NCBI GenBank assembly: GCA_019119285.1
Contig: DWXJ01000048.1
Coordinates: forward strand, 1 to 23,039
DNA length: 23,039 nt
Source of the DNA: Merdimonas faecigallinarum
GTDB lineage: Bacteria > Bacillota > Clostridia > Lachnospirales > Lachnospiraceae
Reading direction: 5' to 3'
Below the pieces are notes generated by a model. It was not told the origin of the DNA and did not search any database. It worked only from the letters and a program-made list of their open reading frames with translations. A program made the translations under genes and the position numbers. The stretch's first letter is position 1. Every line of letters begins with the position of its first letter. Below are positions 21,697 to 23,039 of this stretch, piece after piece.

Positions 21697-22518
21697 TTAT
21701 TTTACTGCCTTTTTAGCAAATTCCGTAGTCACAAGATTCTGATAAGGAGCCCGTTCCTTCAGTTCACCTGCTTCTTCCAGAATATCCTGTAAAAGTTCAA
21801 AACTATCTTCTTCAAAGATCAGATCTGCCTTCCAGGTATCCTGATCATAGTACCTTGCTACGATCGTGGTAATGGTTTCCAGATCCGTTTCCTCAAACTG
21901 CGGTTCAATCACCTGCGCGATCTCCTCCGGCGTATGATCCTGCACATAATCCATGCCCTTCTGCAGGGCGTCCGTAAATCCCTGGATGATCTCCGGATTT
22001 TTCTCCATATAGCTTTTCTTTGCAGAAAAAGCAGTGTAAGGAACGTATCCGCTGTCCGTACCAAGGGAAGCCACTACATACCCTTTCCCTTCTGCTTCAA
22101 GGCTGGTTGCTCCAGGTTCGAATTCCACCGTAAAATCAGCTTTGCCTTCTGCGAAAGCAGCCGCCGTAGAGCCGAAATCAATATTCTGGTCAATCGTAAG
22201 ATCCGCCGCCGGGTCCATCCCGTTTTTCCGGAGAATATATTCAAATACCATCTGAGGCATGCCGCCTTTTCTGCCTCCCAGTACCTGCGTCCCTTTCAGG
22301 TCTTCCCAGGTAAAGTCCGGCATTTCTTCTCTTGCCACCAGGAAGTTCCCGGCGCGCTGGGTCAGCTGGGCAAAGTTTACTACATAATCTGTAGCGCCCT
22401 CATTGTAAGTATAGATGGAGGCTTCCGACCCCATAAAGCCAATATCGGCTTCACCAGAGATCACAGCCGTCATCGTTTTGTCAGCACCAAACGGAGTTAA
22501 CACTTTAGGCCGAGACAC
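21697..22518 (-). pseudogene. ABC transporter substrate-binding protein, N-terminus missing
   Basis: About 270 residues match the NMT1/SsuA-like periplasmic-binding fold: GADKTMTAVISGEADIGFMG, then GRKGGMPQM and a C-terminal lobe. Such proteins bring small solutes to an ABC importer. Complete members are about 330 residues and begin with a lipoprotein signal peptide and a first beta-strand region; here homology stops near 22505. The only possible start (GTG at 22518) has no ribosome site and would give a protein with no signal peptide, so this is most likely a 5'-truncated remnant. No permease or ATPase gene is present. The rest of the C-terminal frame is open and undamaged, so loss may be recent. 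Confidence 0.7.
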
Positions 22519-22771
22519 GGTGAAAAAACCGCGTATTTACGCCATCGAGAATCTTTTTTGTTTCTGGCATTTTGCACAACGTACATGCGTTCGTTTCGTT
22601 TTGTTTCGCAAAAGATGATACAGTATTTTTAATATCCCCGGAGCCGTCAAAAGCTCCGGGGATGATATTATTTCTCTTTTTCACTACTGTCAAAGCTATA
22701 ACAGCTAAATAACAAAATACAAATTATAAAAATATACGTATAGCATATAACAAAAATGCGACAAACACATT
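22519..22771. other. AT-rich gap with one hairpin, no supported gene
   Basis: These 253 bp lie between the truncated binding-protein gene and the edge gene. Short open frames exist on both strands but none has a ribosome site or recognisable domain. The only clear structure is the hairpin at 22634-22663; a small TATACGTATA palindrome is at 22733-22742. Base composition becomes AT-rich from about 22680 on. Confidence 0.5.
22634..22663 (+). terminator. Hairpin ATCCCCGGAGC / GCTCCGGGGAT, terminator-like
   Basis: The 11-bp arms at 22634-22644 and 22653-22663 are exact reverse complements with an 8-nt loop, followed on the plus strand by ATATTATTTCTCTTTTT. There is no intact plus-strand gene upstream, so it may be left over from a lost or rearranged gene. 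Confidence 0.55.
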
Positions 22772-23039
22772 TTACATGCTTTTATATCCGGGCAAAGGCA
22801 AGCCCATATCTATAAATTTATTTAATTTATTTTTAATTCTATACATTTTTCCATTTGAATCTTTAATCCATTCTTTCCCTTCTGCATCTGTATATGCTAC
22901 AACCACACCCAACTCTCTACTCATACCATACCCATCTGATGGTACCAAAAGTTCTTTTTCTTCTTGATCCCACAATTCCTCAACATATTCAAAATATTTT
23001 CTGCTAATGGGTATTTGTAATTTTCTCAAATCCCTACCT
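22772..23039 (-). CDS. Partial protein of unknown function at the right edge
   Basis: The minus-strand frame is open from the window edge to the stop at 22772-22774, giving at least 88 residues. A TTG at 23029 could be a start, but no ribosome site precedes it, so this is probably the C-terminal end of a longer protein. The visible part is charged and soluble (ISRKYFEYVEELWDQEEKEL, then VVVAYTDAEGKEWIKDSNGK) and ends GLPLPGYKSM. I do not recognise it. Its codons are clearly more AT-rich than those of the neighbouring genes, which hints at acquired DNA. Confidence 0.5.
   Translation of the reverse strand, partial: GRDLRKLQIPISRKYFEYVEELWDQEEKELLVPSDGYGMSRELGVVVAYTDAEGKEWIKDSNGKMYRIKNKLNKFIDMGLPLPGYKSM

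Noticed and set aside
22415..22618. Plus-strand 67-residue open frame upstream of the hairpin at 22634
   Set aside because: It starts antisense inside the truncated binding-protein gene, has no ribosome site and no recognisable domain; only the hairpin is kept.

Overview
The window looks like chromosomal DNA of an anaerobic Firmicute of the Lachnospiraceae type. This rests on purine-rich Shine-Dalgarno sites before nearly every gene, sigma-A style promoters, a T-box leader on an aminoacyl-tRNA synthetase gene, DUF1836, DUF3783 and YerC/YecD family genes, and a selenocysteine-containing Stickland reductase component. The genus cannot be fixed from the sequence alone.

Layout: (1) 1-2325: the N-terminal part of a TetR-type regulator (minus) divergent from a lactate permease (plus), which ends in a bidirectional terminator. 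(2) 2339-4607, minus: a MATE exporter followed by a biotin-protein ligase without a DNA-binding domain. (3) 4802-7925, plus: grdE-like proprotein, grdB-like selenoprotein and an O6-alkylguanine-DNA alkyltransferase, closely spaced. The grdB-like frame is interrupted by a TGA at 7154-7156 that is read as selenocysteine; a 17-nt hairpin with a GGU loop starts 11 nt after it. (4) 8046-9930, plus: promoter, T-box leader with Asn specifier, asnS and terminator. (5) 9939-17114, mostly housekeeping genes on minus: nitroreductase, a helix-turn-helix protein with six membrane segments, RlmD/RumA-type rRNA methyltransferase, a NYN-nuclease protein with two LOTUS-like domains, a small membrane protein with a very acidic tail, PcrA helicase and a DUF3783 protein. 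(6) 17206-18995: a DUF1836 regulator whose promoter spacer is a perfect palindrome, converging on a YerC/TrpR-like regulator with an inverted repeat at its predicted start site, and a PHP phosphoesterase upstream of it. (7) 19142-19978, plus: two proteins of unknown function and a 27-bp perfect-stem terminator. (8) 19981-23039, minus: an acyl-CoA synthetase with a near-consensus promoter and a dyad operator, a 5'-truncated ABC substrate-binding protein gene, and an AT-rich edge with one partial unknown gene.

The strongest signal is the selenoprotein module. It encodes the substrate-specific component B of a glycine/sarcosine/betaine-type reductase (pyruvoyl proprotein plus selenoprotein). The partners needed for turnover (selenoprotein A, component C, thioredoxin system) are not in this window. 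Several unusually clean promoter-operator arrangements (17206-17234, 18216-18269, 21639-21694) are the next most useful observations. No CRISPR array, tRNA, rRNA, complete insertion sequence or prophage was seen.
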